Part shown: positions 10,166 to 22,300 of the stretch, in pieces
How positions within the stretch are numbered: position 1 is the stretch's first letter
Layout of the letters: each line of letters starts with the position of its first letter
Notes under the pieces: generated by a model
Told to the model about the DNA's origin: nothing
Database searches by the model: none
What the model saw: only the letters and a program-made list of their open reading frames with translations
Assembly (NCBI GenBank): GCA_026936335.1
Contig: JAPMXV010000069.1
Coordinates: forward strand, 248,001-312,000
Direction of reading: 5' to 3'
DNA from: Mantamonas sphyraenae
Lineage: Eukaryota; CRuMs; Mantamonadidae
Length of the DNA: 64,000 nucleotides
Program-made: the position numbers and the translations under genes

Positions 10166-12943
10166 TCACCCACGCTCCAGAGCCTCCCCCCTCTGCACAA
10201 CCTCTCTCACGTCGGCCACATCCGCCTCATCCAGCGCCTCCATGGCCACCAACAGCACCTCTGCGTCGGTGCAGCGCTTCTCCGTCACGGCCCTGCCCAT
10301 CCATTGGCGCACGTGGCTCACAAACGCCTCGGCGCCGTGGTCGCGGCACACAGCCGCACAGCGCTCCACCTGCTTCTCCCAGCGCCGTTGCACACTCTTG
10401 CGCGCAAAGCCGCTTTGCACCGTCGCCGTTAGCTCGTGCGGCACCCACAACACCTTGTCCTCGTCGGCAAACTTGTCCCGGTGCAACAGACTCGGCAGGA
10501 ACCTCTCGTCATGGCCGTCTCGGTAGCACTCGAGCACCGTATCGACGTCCAGCTGTGCCTTGTGGTGCCTCACCAGCCACAACACAGTGTCGTCGTAGCG
10601 CGCACGCTGTCGGGCCCACGCGAGAAAGTCGCTCACATACTCCGTCGGCAGCTTCATGTGCGCCCGCGCAAGGCTCGTGGTCACATCGTCCGGGCTCGCA
10701 ATGGCAAACACCGTCTCCCACGCCCTGCGCTTCACCAACACCTGCACGGCCTCTTGCAGGCGAAACTTGGCGTGGAGCGCCACCACCACGTCGTCGGCCA
10801 GTCGCTCCGCGTGGTGCTGCAGCAACCACCGCACCGCATTCGAATTCTTCCACCCCGTCTCGCCACTCGCGCGCAGGCGCTCCAGAAAAGGGAGCACGTG
10901 CTCGCGTGGCAGTACCATGTCCATCGCGCCGAGCTGCTCCGTCAGTTGCCACGGGTGCGCAAGGCCGACGACCGTCTCCCACGCCTTGCGCCTCACCAGC
11001 ACACCAATGGCCTCGCCGTGCTCATGCGTCTGGTACAGGTCCACCAGCGTGTCGTGGTCCAGCAAGTGCGCGTGGCGCACCAGCGCCCACTTGAGGGCAC
11101 GCCGCTGCGACAGGTGTCCGGCACGCGCGATAAACGACAGCACATGCTCCTGCGGAAGCACCATGCCCATCGTGTCCAGGTGCGCCGCAAGCTCGGTCGG
11201 GTCGGTCTTGTCCACCAGCAGTTGCCACGCCTCACGCTCCACCAGCAGCCGAATGGCGCCCTTGAGCCGGTGCCGCGTGTACAGGTCGACCAGCGCATCG
11301 TCGTCCAGTCTCGACACGACCCGCGGCGTGTCAAACATCCACGTCGCCGTGGCCTCGGACCGGCATGCCGCCCGGTAAAAGTCGTCGGCGTGTTGGGCCA
11401 GCACACACAGGGCTTGCTCCTCGCCGTGCACGACCGCAAGCGCCCCGTGCAGCTCGCTCGGTTGCGTGCTCTCGACAAGAACAGCCATGGGCAGCGTGGA
11501 CAGCACACACGCAACGAGCGCAGGCTGGTCCAGGACACTGCCAAGGTCCTTCAGACACGTCAAATCGTGCGCCGCGTGACAGACTCGCAACAAGGCCGGC
11601 CACTCGGCCTCCGGCAGGACCTCGGGAATGAGAGCAAGCATGTCATCCCAGCCGCTCAGTCCCATGGCCATCGCTTGGCCCACACCGGCCACGCCGTGCC
11701 CCACCAGCACCTGCGTCACCGCGTTGTCCGTGCACCGCACACGTTCGCCACTGTACTCCACGTACGCGGCCACGTTGGACAGCGGCACGTCCGCCAGTGT
11801 CCGGCCCATAGAGTCCGGGTCACCCAGTCGCGCGTACGACCTGCGAAAGTTGGCGTGGTCGCCGTCGTAGATGTCGTGGCGCAGACTCATGAACCATCGC
11901 CTGTCTTGCACAAGCCTCCTCGGCGCACCCGCTGCCAAGAGCACACCCGCCTGCGCCTCGCGGAAGGGCACACAGGCTTCCACGACCCGCACGAGGGTCC
12001 TGTTGGTGCAGCGGCTCAGTTTCGTGTGGCGCAGGACACAATGCAGCGCAGGCAGCGAGCGGCCACACACAGACGGCAGGTCGTGCACGTTTAGGCGCTT
12101 GGGCACGCTGGTGGGCGCAAAGAGGGAGTAGAGGGCCCCGTGGAAGAACAGGCGGTTCAGGCGAGGTACCCGGTGGCGTGCGTGGCCAAACTTGACGACG
12201 ACGCCGCCGACGTCGCCCAAGGTGGACGCAAGGGTGCTCCTCAGTGGCTGGCTGTCCACTTGGTACAGGTCGCCCATGTCGACCATGTGTGTGTTGATGG
12301 AAAAGAGGGCGAGGGCCGCCCCGGCGTCCAGGCGGGGTACGATGCGCTCCCACACCTCGACGGGGATCTGAGAGAGTAGGGTGTCCATGCGTGCGGGGGA
12401 CGTGGCGTGGCGACGCCGGGCGGTGGGGTGTGGCGGCGTGTAGAGCTGGGCGTCGGGGGATTCCGGCCTGTCAAGGGGAGCGGGGGTCGGGGGGGTGTTA
12501 GGGGGGGAAAAGGGGGGAAAGGGGGAGGGGGAGGAAGGGGGAGGGGGGGAGGAAGGGGGATACCTGCGGGTCGGTGTGGTGTGGTACGTCGCGTCGTCGG
12601 GCAGCGCGGAAATGTTTGCGAGGGCGATATGCTTGGCCACACGCTGGCGTTTGGGGGCAGGGGTGGACGGGGGGAGGAGGGGGGGAGCGGGGGGAGGGTA
12701 GGGAGAGGGACATGAGGGTGGGTGCGGTGATGGGTTGGGTTGGGTGGGGGGCGGGGAGGGGGCGGGGAGGGGTGTCGGGGGGTGGGGAGGGAGGGGTGTC
12801 GGGGGGGGGGTGGGGAGGGGAGAGGCGTCGCAGGGCAGGGGTGCATGGGCGACGGGGTCGGCAGGGTCGTTGTCGGGCTGGGACGGGAGGTGGGCGCTGT
12901 GGGAAGGACGGGCCCCAGGGGCGCAACCAACATTTTCCAACAT
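10166..12943 (-). CDS. F-box-like solenoid protein C (shorter, divergent)
   Basis: Exons 12943-12564 and 12467-10166 join in frame (TTPTR, then R across the junction, then PESPD), giving about 893 residues. The 96-nt intron has a CTAAC branch-point-like motif. The N-terminus is a Pro/Thr/Ser-rich low-complexity stretch of about 100 residues followed by the family motif APKRQRVAK. The F-box-like segment (IPVEVWERIVPRLDAG) and solenoid repeats such as REAWQLLVDKTDP and LPQEHVLSFIARA follow. Compared with A and B it lacks the last about 220 residues and ends at EALERG. The TGA lies inside GGGTGAGG, a good 5' splice site, so a 3' exon may be missed. Its wobble positions are more GC-rich than in A/B. 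The Met at 12943 is only 9 bases from the divergent Cache gene, so the true start is uncertain. Confidence 0.7.
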   Translation of the reverse strand: MLENVGCAPGARPSHSAHLPSQPDNDPADPVAHAPLPCDASPLPTPPPTPLPPHPPTPLPAPSPPPTQPNPSPHPPSCPSPYPPPAPPLLPPSTPAPKRQRVAKHIALANISALPDDATYHTTPTRRYPPSSPPPPSSPSPFPPFSPPNTPPTPAPLDRPESPDAQLYTPPHPTARRRHATSPARMDTLLSQIPVEVWERIVPRLDAGAALALFSINTHMVDMGDLYQVDSQPLRSTLASTLGDVGGVVVKFGHARHRVPRLNRLFFHGALYSLFAPTSVPKRLNVHDLPSVCGRSLPALHCVLRHTKLSRCTNRTLVRVVEACVPFREAQAGVLLAAGAPRRLVQDRRWFMSLRHDIYDGDHANFRRSYARLGDPDSMGRTLADVPLSNVAAYVEYSGERVRCTDNAVTQVLVGHGVAGVGQAMAMGLSGWDDMLALIPEVLPEAEWPALLRVCHAAHDLTCLKDLGSVLDQPALVACVLSTLPMAVLVESTQPSELHGALAVVHGEEQALCVLAQHADDFYRAACRSEATATWMFDTPRVVSRLDDDALVDLYTRHRLKGAIRLLVEREAWQLLVDKTDPTELAAHLDTMGMVLPQEHVLSFIARAGHLSQRRALKWALVRHAHLLDHDTLVDLYQTHEHGEAIGVLVRRKAWETVVGLAHPWQLTEQLGAMDMVLPREHVLPFLERLRASGETGWKNSNAVRWLLQHHAERLADDVVVALHAKFRLQEAVQVLVKRRAWETVFAIASPDDVTTSLARAHMKLPTEYVSDFLAWARQRARYDDTVLWLVRHHKAQLDVDTVLECYRDGHDERFLPSLLHRDKFADEDKVLWVPHELTATVQSGFARKSVQRRWEKQVERCAAVCRDHGAEAFVSHVRQWMGRAVTEKRCTDAEVLLVAMEALDEADVADVREVVQRGEALERG

Positions 12944-12952
12944 TTTTCAAGC

Positions 12953-14343
12953 ATGGACACGGCACTGGGCAGCCAGCGGTCGCAGAGCCCTGTGCTGTAC
13001 AAGGGCCAAGAGCCGATGATGGGCGCGGTGCAGAGGGAGAAAACGTCGCAGGTGCAGCGGTGCATGAGGGTGAACAAGGCGGCGATTTTGGTCGTGTCGC
13101 TCGCGGTGTTTGTGTATGCAAACCTGTTCAACGGGACTTTGATTGTCGAAACGTCGCAGGCATTCGCCAGGCAAGAGGTGCAGCTTGGGCGGCAGGTGCT
13201 GATGGGGGTGCTGGGCAAGCACCAAACGATCGCACAAAAAACAATTGCCATTGCAAACTTAAAGGACTTTCGGACGGACATGGACAACGGCACGTTTCTC
13301 ACGTCGCTGATGCCGCTGTACGGAGGGGACCCACACTTTCTGGCACTGTACTGCGCCAATGAGCAGGGGGAGGTTATCAAGTTGCACTTTGAGAACAAGC
13401 CGTACGTGACGGTGGAACGGCGCTATCCATGGGGCCGCAAGATGAACTACTACGACTCGACGACGCTGCAGCTGGTGAGCACAGCACAAAACGTAAGGAG
13501 TGGGTGGGGCGGGCGGGCGGGGGCGGCACTGACACCGCGCAGACGAAAGGGTACGACGCGCGCGAAAAAGGGTGGTACAAGACGGCGTCGTCGCTGCTGA
13601 GCAAACAGACATTCACGTCGGGCCCGTTGCTGTCGCCGACAGACGCAAGCGCGTCGGTGCTGGTCGAGGTAGGGGCGGGAAAATCGCGGGTTTGTGCAGG
13701 AGGGCGCGGCGTGGACTGACACGGGGGCGCGGGGCAGATTGTGTTCAACATGCTCACGTCGTCGACAAGCAACCTGTTCTTCAAGATGAAGCTGGACGGG
13801 ACTCTGCTGCTGGACGCGATGAAGGAACTGAACGATTCGACCAACGCGATTCTGCTGTCGTCGGACGGGGGCTCGCCGCAGGTGCGCGTGAAAGCAAACT
13901 CGTTTGTTCGGAAGGACGGGGAGGCGCGGTTCGACGAGGGAAACTCGGGCGGGTTTGTGGTGGCAAACGCAACGGTGCCAGACTCGACGATGACGGTGCA
14001 GCTGAGGCGGGTGATCACAGACGTGTCGACAGAGGCAACGGTGAACCGGGTGGTGATCCTGCTGGCGTCGATGCTGGGGGGGCTGCTGTACGTGGTGCTG
14101 CTGGTGGTCAAGGTGCTGACGGCGCGGCATGAGAAGGAGATGACGATGGTGCTGCAGCAGTACGGGGTGGAGGGGAGTCTGAGGCAGGAGTCGCTGGAGT
14201 CGGGGGGAGGGAGTGTGGGGGGGGGGCCAAAGTTGGCGCAGCAGGGCGGGTGGGCGGTGGGGAGGGTGAGGTGGGGAGGGGTGAGGTGGGAGGCTGCCGC
14301 AGGGGGGGTGAGGAGGAGGGGAGGAGGAGGGGAGGAGGAATGA
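12953..14343 (+). CDS. Two-TM Cache-domain-like sensor protein
   Basis: Three exons (12953-13492, 13543-13668, 13738-14343) join in frame to about 423 residues. The introns are 50 and 69 nt, with donors GTAAGG and GTAGGG, and each has CTGAC shortly before the acceptor. TM1 is at about residues 42-58 (AAILVVSLAVFVYANLF) and TM2 at about 325-348 (VVILLASMLGGLLYVVLLVV). The 265-residue loop between them has PDC/Cache-like character, including the hallmark-type REKGWYKTAS segment at about 188-197 and a following SGPLLSPTDAS. Cache domains bind small extracellular ligands in sensor kinases, cyclases and chemoreceptors. Here only a tail of about 75 Gly/Arg-rich residues follows TM2, with no kinase or cyclase domain. 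It could be a truncated receptor or a partner subunit. The last about 40 residues are low complexity and the stop could be later in another model. Confidence 0.65.
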
Positions 14344-14440
14344 AGGGTTTGTTGTGGGGGGTTTGGGAATGGGGGGGCGATGGGGAAGGGGGAAAACGGG
14401 GGGGGGGGAGGGGGTGTTGGGTTGGTGGGGGAAGTGCCAT
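14344..14440. other. G-rich spacer between sensor gene and satellite
   Basis: About 100 bases of G-rich sequence with several runs of 6-10 G link the end of the sensor CDS to the first satellite monomer. No gene is seen. Confidence 0.5.
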
Positions 14441-15176
14441 TGCAGTTGTTTCTTGGTGCTGGGGAGGGTGTGCTGGGAGTGTGGGGCGACGGGGTGATCG
14501 GCCGGTTGGAGATCGGCAGGCGGATGAGTCGGGCGCCGGGCGAGGTCGCCATTGCAATTGTTTCGTGGTGGGTGGTGGGGTCGATGTGGGGTGTGGGTTG
14601 CTGGGGAGGGTGTGCTGGGAGTGTGGGGCGACGGGGTGGTCGGCCGGTTGGAGATCGGCGGGCGGATGAGTCGGGCGCCGGGCGAGGTTGCCATTGCAGT
14701 TGTTTCGTGGTGGGTGGTGGGGTCGATGTGGGTTGTGGGTTGGTACAGAGGGTGTGCTGGGAGTGTGGGGCGACGAGGTGGTCGGCCGGTTGGAGATCGG
14801 CGGGCGGATGAGTCGGGCGCCAGGCGAGGTCGCCATTGCAGTTGTTTCGTGGTGGGTGGTGGGGTCGATGTGGGGTGTGGGTTGGTACAGAGGGTGTGCG
14901 GGGGGTGTGGGGCGACGGGGTGGTCGGCCGGTTGGAGATCGGCGGGCGGATGAGTCGGGCGCCGGGCAAGGTCGCCATTGCAGTTGTTTCGTGGTGGGTG
15001 GTGGGGTCGATGTGGGGTGTGGGTTGGTACAGAGGGTGTGCTGGGAGTGTGGGGCGACGAGGTGGTCGGCCGGTTGGAGATCGGCGGGCGGATGAGTCGG
15101 GCGCCGGGCAAGGTCACCACTGCGGTTGTTTCGTGGTGGGTGGTGGGGTCGATGTCGGTTGTGGTGCAATGAGGAT
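14441..15176. repeat. 142-bp satellite, array 1 (about 5 monomers)
   Basis: Successive monomers are recognised by GGAGATCGG at about 14509, 14651, 14793, 14935 and 15077, a 142-bp spacing. Each contains GTGTGGGGCGAC, GGTCGGCCGGTTGGAGATCG, ATGAGTCGGGCGCC and GTTTCGTGGTGGGTGGTG. The array ends in a diverged monomer (ATGTCGGTTGTGG then TGCAATGAGGATGG) that matches the last monomer of array 2. Confidence 0.95.
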
Positions 15177-15289
15177 GGAGTCATTCCACCACCTCCCCCC
15201 CCCCCAACTTCCCGGGTCCACCTTCCGCATTCCGCACCCCCGCCCCCTCACACCCCATGACCCCTTACGCACCCCATATACAAAAAAAA

Positions 15290-16261
15290 AAAGGTTTGTG
15301 CTACTCATGGTTATGATGTGTCATCCTTGTGCAGGGACCATGCTGTGGGTTCAGTGCGTTTTGCGTTCCCGTGTGAGTTTCAGCGGCGAACACACTTCAC
15401 AGCACATCCTATCATCACATTCACATCCTATCCATCACATTCACATCCTATCTACGAACCTAATCTTCTCTGTTTTTAGATATAAGTTTCGATGTGATCT
15501 AATGACCCGAAGGACATTAGATCGCTGCTTGTGTGTGTGAGTTCGAGCCAAACCCCGTCGCAAATGAACGCATCTTGACAACTTGCGACCGGCCCCGCCT
15601 CCGCGCCCCTGCCCTTCTCCTGTGCTCTCCACCACCCCCCACTCCCACTCCACACGCATGCAGTCTACCTGCCTCACGCCTCCCATTTCCCTCTCACCAC
15701 ACACACACACACACTCTCTCTCTCTGACACGCCCTTTCCTCCCTTTCTCCCCGGGCCTAGCCCGCCCACACACCCGTCCTTTCACTCTCCCGCTTTCACC
15801 AACAACATCCCTCACCCCGCACAACACTCCACCACTCCCACCCACTCCCCTCCCTCTCTCCTTCCCCCCCACCCCCCCCCCCCCCCCCACTTCACCTCCC
15901 CGCCAACCTTCCGTCTCCTCCCGGCCTTCTCCGCCCCCTTCTCACCCTCACCCACCACACACAACGCACCTCCCTTCCACACGTTTTCCTCACCCAGTAC
16001 CTACATTGTCTCTGTTTCCTCTCTTGCCACCGCCATCAGTTGTCTTGGCTCCTGGATCGCCGCAATCCGCCCCTTCGCCACTGCATGCACCCGCCGTCCA
16101 CCACTGCATCCACAACAGGTTCTCAGGCTCATTCTGCAGGTGATCTTTCATTTCCGGTCGCGCTTCTGCAATCACTCCTCCACACGCTGCCGCTTCTCCA
16201 CCCCACCCACCTCTCTCTCTCCTTCCTCCTCCTCCTCCACACGCTGCCGCTTCTCCACCCC
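15290..16261. repeat. Direct repeat, left copy (about 0.97 kb)
   Basis: This segment recurs at 26490-27451 with a few indels and short divergent patches, for example 15475-15600. It starts with AAGGTTTGTGCTACTCATGG. It contains a CA/CT microsatellite near 15697-15726 and a long C-rich stretch with a poly-C run near 15870. It ends inside the 3' coding end of the 2134-codon gene. From 15177 to 15290 lies a short less-conserved link to satellite array 1. Apart from the 3' UTR of the large gene no coding region is apparent. Confidence 0.9.
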
Positions 16262-16385
16262 ACCCACCTCTCTCTCTCCTTCCTCCTCCTCCTCCACACG
16301 CTGCCGCTTCTCCACCCCACCCACCTCTCTCTCTCCTTCCTCCTCCTCCTCCTCTCGCTCGCGCTTTTCCACCCCATCCATCTCT
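16172..16385 (-). repeat. 57-bp coding tandem repeat in the 3' end of the giant gene
   Basis: The unit encodes VEKRQRVEEEEEGEREVGG (19 residues, 57 bp). There are about three near-identical copies plus a diverged first copy (VEKREREEEEEEGEREVGG). Copy number is likely to vary. The same repeat is where homology breaks in the right-hand direct repeat at 27451. Confidence 0.9.
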
Positions 16386-19300
16386 CCTTCCTCCTCGTTC
16401 ATCTGCTCCAACACGTGGTTGATCAAAAAGAACGGATGGACCAGCTCAAGCCTCCCGTAGATTCCGTCCGTGTATGCCTGGTTGCATTTGGTAGTCGCCG
16501 CATTGGCTACCGAGGTAGCCATGCGCATGCCCAAACTCTCCATGACCGCAGCGACTGCGAGCAGCAATGTGACTCCGTCGAGTTCCGCCGGCACCCTGCC
16601 ATAGTCGGAACTGAAACATAAACCCTCGCGCACGAGGTGTTCGCGAAGGTGCACAAGCCGCACCTGGGAGTCGCACTCGTACTGTTCAAGGGTGAACACC
16701 ACAGCCGCTTTCCTCACCTCCATGCTGGCCCCATTGAACGCAGCCACCGTCTCCTTCACCGCCTCGACCTCTCTGTTCACATACTCATCAGTCACAACGT
16801 CAAGGACATCTCGTGTCCCAGTGTATCCGTCGCAGTGCCGATTACGTTTGTTCTCGTTGACATAGTCCGTGTCCGGCGGTGAATCGATCTGCAGCGTCTC
16901 CCATCTCGCGCTCTCACGCACTCTTCCTTCCTCCTCATCCCTGCACGGTCGTGGTACATCTGTGTAGCCACACAAGGAGTAGTCAAGAAGCCACTTCTGC
17001 TGATCTGAGGTAAGCACGACCTCTTCGTCGCGTAAAACGCTTCTGAAAAGCAGACAGAGCTCCATGCCTGCTGCTGCAGCAGCCGTGAGAGCATCCGAGT
17101 CTTGGGCGACTATCCCCAGCTCTGTGGTGCCGCGGAGCGTTGCGATAAAGTCCACAATCTGCGTGTCTGCTTCGCTCGCGCGCTCACTTCCGATCGGGAA
17201 CAACACTGTTTTGCCAATGCGGTGAAGTGCAGCAACACACAGCCTGTACCGCACGCTTCTGTCGAGCCGCAGCAGGTCAACACAGCCAGTAGAAGTCTTC
17301 TGCATGATGTCCACAAAGCACGACCTGATCTTGTACCCGCCGCCACCGCACGCAGTCAGGACGCAGTCGGCGTTTGGGTACTTTTCAGTGAAGTGATAGA
17401 CGGTTCCGACCTGCGGGAACGCCAGCCGCCGCGCCAGCTTGACTTGCAATGTGTGCACGATGTCTTCCACGCTTCTTTGCCCGTTCACATGCGCCAGTGA
17501 CAGGAATGTCGCACAACCACAGTCAACAAGCCACATTGTCGGACGTACCTCCTGTGCCTTCGACTTGCTACTCATCTGGCGTGCAATATTCAGAAGCTTG
17601 GCCTTGTGATTGTGTCGCAGTTTTACCACTGCTTCGACCGTAGGCTGTTCGATCGCCGCCAACTGCAACTCGTCCACCTCGGCGTACGTCGTCGGCCGGT
17701 CGCCCAGGTTGTTCAGACGCTCCAGCAGGACAAATAGCAGATCGCTATGGCCCTGTGCGTCCTCTGTCAAGAACGCGACCTTCAGTCCAAGCTCAGTGAC
17801 ACCACAACGGAGTGTCCGTGAAATTGCGGCCCGGATCTGCGGAGTGAACGAGCTTGGCCTCAACAGCCGAACAAACAGGGCCAACTCGACGCCCGGCACG
17901 CCCACCTTTCCCAGGGCGCCCATGAGGCTGTACAGAAGCAATCGCAGCCCCCCGCTGTGCAGCACTTGCCTCAGTGCATTCTCTGCACTTGATGTCATTC
18001 CGCGCTCACGCTCTCCACACCTGTGGCGGATGTGATCCACCAGGGCCTCAAACTCCAGCGCCGTGCAGCAGTTGCGCTTGACGTTCGCACTCGAACCCCC
18101 TTCTCTGACCTTAGCCCATGCGCTCTTCCCAACATCGCAGTCGTACTCGACATCCTTCCACTCTCGCGTGTCCAACGCCAGGTGAACCAGAGCATAGTCT
18201 GCTTTTCTTTCCACGGCTGCACTCCACCAGCACACCTTCGTGTCCATTTTGACGCCGTACCGAAGCGCGGGGTGATGTGTGATGGTCTGGCTGACCTCGC
18301 TCTGCTCGCAGACACGCCCCAGTTGCGTGCACACCATCCAGACATCGTGCTGGCACATCAACCCGTTCCGGCTGAAAGCCAACACGATCTCGCCGACGAG
18401 TGTATGCAGGGAGCCGTGACACACCACCAGCATGGCTTTCAGTTTCAGCTCATTGTCCTTCAGCGACGAGTGTTCCTGTGCCAGTTCCTCCAGGTAACCC
18501 TGTGTGCACCCTTGGTCGTCGACATCATCTTCACCCCAGGCCCCTGCAGTCAGCCCTTGACTCCACCCGAACTCGATACCGTCTGGAGGGGTCTCGTTGG
18601 GGAACAATGGCTTGCGCACACGCCCTTTCGTCGTCTCCTTCGGATCCTGAAAGTCAACTGCGATGTCAAACTCACTCACGTCCTTGATGCTCCTGGGTCG
18701 TTCCCCGTACTTGTTCAGCTGATCAAGCAAGGTGTGTCGCAACATCGATAGCAAGTCCGTGTCCAGCTTAGTGATCTGCTTGAGTCTTGCCATCTTCAGC
18801 GAGAACAATGTCACTACCCCCGCAAAGACGTTATGGGCATTCAGGTTGTTTCGAACACTATCGGCTGTCACGCTTGGCATGAACAAGCGGACGAAGAAGG
18901 CCAAGTCAGTGGGTGGGACGCCCACATTGTCAAGCGCCGACAGGATATGCCGCATCAGGTCCACAAGCTTTCCGTTAGCCAGAACACACAGCTTGTGATG
19001 TGCGTTAGCAAGCTCTCCGTGGTCAGACGGCAGCGGGGATTCCTCCGTCAAAGCCCTGAGATATGCCAGCAGCATCTGGAACTCCCGCGCCGTGCAGCTG
19101 TCACGTTCGTCGCTGATGCCTTTGCTCCAGGTCCAGCTCTCGGCCCTGGGATCCCATGTCTCCATCTCGTTGATGGCGAGATGCCGGTCGTAGTCGCATT
19201 GTGTCCAGTGTGGGTCGCTGTCGTTGTCAGCAGGGCGTCGTGCTTCCTGCAGCCACAGCTGGGTCTGCTTGTGCTCCTCCCAGGTAGTGGGATGGCGTCT

Positions 19301-22300
19301 GTCGCCAAGAGTGTCCATCTCTGTCATGAGCAGATGGAGGAGGGCGTAGTTGGGCTCGCCGTAGTCGTGTGGCTCCTCCAGCCAGCACACCTTCAACCCA
19401 GCCCATGTCTCACCCACAGCCAGCCCAGCGTTGTTGACGGCTTTGCTGCACGCCTGCTGATCCATATCACGGCCGAGAAGAGTGAGACACAAGGCCATGT
19501 CGCCCTGGGAGAGGGGCCTGTTGCCCAGAACAAGCAGGATCTGTCGGACCAACGTGTTCAGGGTGCCATGGCAGACCACAACACGCGCCTGCAGGGTCAT
19601 ATCGTCGGCCATGTCGTCCCAGGGGTGCTCGAGTGCCAGAGTGTGCATGTGGTTCAGCAGTACCGTGTGCTCCCCCTTGCTGCTATGGCCACGGTGGTTT
19701 CCCTTCAACCATCCTTCGTGTAGAACGCCAATTGGCAGACTCGCTCCCAGCGCCACGCTCGTCTTCGGTTCCATCGTGGTACCACTGGGTTCGGGCAGAT
19801 CAAGGTCGGGGAAGAAAACGTTGGTCACCGTGTTCCTCGTGGTGGGGCGGGTGTCCATCTTGACGTGGCGTGTGATCCGATCGATGAGGATGTGGAGGAG
19901 GGTGTGCAGTTGTTTGACCTCGACACCTCGCTCGCCTTGGAACAGGACGATCCTGAGGTGCGTCACCGTACAGCGGATCGTGGAGCTTGCAGAGGCCGCG
20001 AACAAAACCTTCTCACAGTTGAGATCCGGCCGAACAGCGCGCACAAACAAGGCCAGGTCGACAGGCGGCACGCCAACGTTGCCCAGCGCCAGGAGGATGT
20101 GTCGTACAAGGGACATCGGATCGCCGTTGTAGATCAGCTCACGCAGTGCATGGTACTCGTGTACGTGCTGATCCCGAGGGTAATCTGCTGCGCGTGCCTC
20201 CATGTATCTCAGCAGCGTCTGGAACTCTCGCGCCGTGCAGCTGCCACGCGCCGTGCAGCTGCAGCGTGTTTCTTTGTCAATAGCTGTCCCGCACGCATGC
20301 ACAGGCGCAGGATCCCAGACTTCCAAATCCGTCGCATGTTGATCGTAGTCGCATTGTGTCCAGTGTGGGTCGCTGACGCTGTCGGCAGGGAGTCGTGCTT
20401 CCAGCTGCACCTGCATTTCCTCCAGCTCCTCCCATGTGGTGGGATGGGGCCTGTCGCCGAGAGTGTCCATCTCTGTCTTGAGCAGGTTGAGAAGAGCGCC
20501 GCTATCCTGCTCGTTCCATCTGCCTTTGCCTGCCTGTACGATGTCCTTCTCCATCTCCTTCTTGCACTGTGCCCATGACACCATTCGACCGAGTAGCGCC
20601 AGGCATACGCAGGCGTCGGCGACGGTCACTTCTTGCAGGACCCCTCGGATCATCGCAATGATCTCTTCAACAGAACCGTGGCACGCGATGGCACGAACTG
20701 TGAGGTCTTTCTCACCATTGTCTTGCTGTGGCTGTGTGAACCTCTCGATTACTGAAAGCTCAAACTTTGGCGGTTCGATGTCGAGGGTTGCGACGAGTGC
20801 GGAGGTGATGGGGCGGGTGCTGATATGAGGTGTGATGCGGTCGATGAGTGTGTGGAGGAGGGTGACCAGGAGGTCCGGTGTGGCCTCGCTGCGTTTGCTG
20901 CGTTTGCTGCGTTCCTTGTCAGTCATCTTGGGGTAGACAACCTTGAGGGAGAGAGAAGTGAGGCCGCGAGTGAGATTCGAACCAGTGGCGCTGATGGCAT
21001 TTTTCATCTGCGTGTAGGTGACGCGTGGCCTGAGGAGGCGGACAAAGAAAAACAGGTCGACAGGCGGCACGCCCACGTTGCCCATCGCCAGGATGATGTG
21101 CCGCAGCAGGGAGATCAGGCTGTCTTTTTCGATCATCTTACGCAGTGCATCGTCCGTGTGGGCGTGCTGATGGCGAGGGTGCTTGGCTGCGCGTGTCTTC
21201 ATGTGTGCCAGCAGCGTCTGGAACTCCTGCGCCGTGCAGCTGCCACGATCCCGTTTGCTCTCGCCTCTGCTAACAGGAGCCACAACGAGAGGATTCCACT
21301 TGTCAATCTTGGTGGTAGGAAGGTGGTGGTCGTACTCGCATTGTGTCCAGTGTGGGTCGCTGTCGTTGTCAGCAGGGCGTCGTGCTTCCTGCAGCCACTG
21401 CGGGGCCTGCTCGATCGTTTGACAGGTGATGAGACCAATAAGGTCGCCGATGGTATTCATCTCCTCTACGACCAGGTGGAGGAGGGCGTAGTTGGGGGCG
21501 TGGTTGTTGCTGTTGTCCCGTTTCTTCCACGTAAACGTCTCAACGCCATCCTTATTCTCTCTTTTCACGTTCCCGTCCAGCCTGATGGCGTTGAGAATGT
21601 TGTTCCCTTGGTCACATTTGCCGAGAAGGAGCAACAGGAGCAACAAATCGTCTCTGTACACGGCCAAGTCGCCGAGCGCGTACAGCAGGCTGTCCACGAC
21701 TCCACAGACACTTGGGGAAACGACCAACAGCCGAGCACACATACGGTCCTCCTCGGAAACCTCGTGGTTGTCAACCACCTCTTTGAGCCGCTCCTGCAGC
21801 TCTGTGTGGTGCTCAGCTGTCGCGTTCACGTGCCCACGCTTCTTTCCACGCGCGGCGGCTCCTCCACAGGTGTCTTTCCCTTCCTCCTGCATGCTCGTAT
21901 CATCACACACCATGTTGTCTGCCATGTCGTCCCCTTGCTCATCGAGTAACGCATGCACTGCCTTTGTGGACGAGTTCGCCTCAGCTGTGTCCTCCTTTGC
22001 ACCCTGATCCCACAACGCTATATGCATGTCTGTTGACTCCGTTTGCATGTACGGTGACGTCTGCCACCCCTGTGCTGTGCCTTCGCCGGCTTTTTCAGGC
22101 GAAGAGACAAACGAGTGATCACACACGCTGTTCTCTCCAGCACCCGCTCCAGCACACGCGTCAACCCGTTGCTTGCCTTTGCACGACGCGGACGACCCTG
22201 ATGGCTGTTGCGAGGCTGTAGACGAGACCCCGCGCGGCGAGTGCGCGGCCGCTGACGGATGTGCTTGCTGTGAGGCGGCAACGAATGATGTGATTGACAG

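Noticed and set aside
10436-12094. Plus-strand 552-codon frame rich in His/Arg/Gln
   Set aside because: It lies wholly antisense to the solenoid region of F-box-like gene C, which has clear paralogues and conserved motifs.
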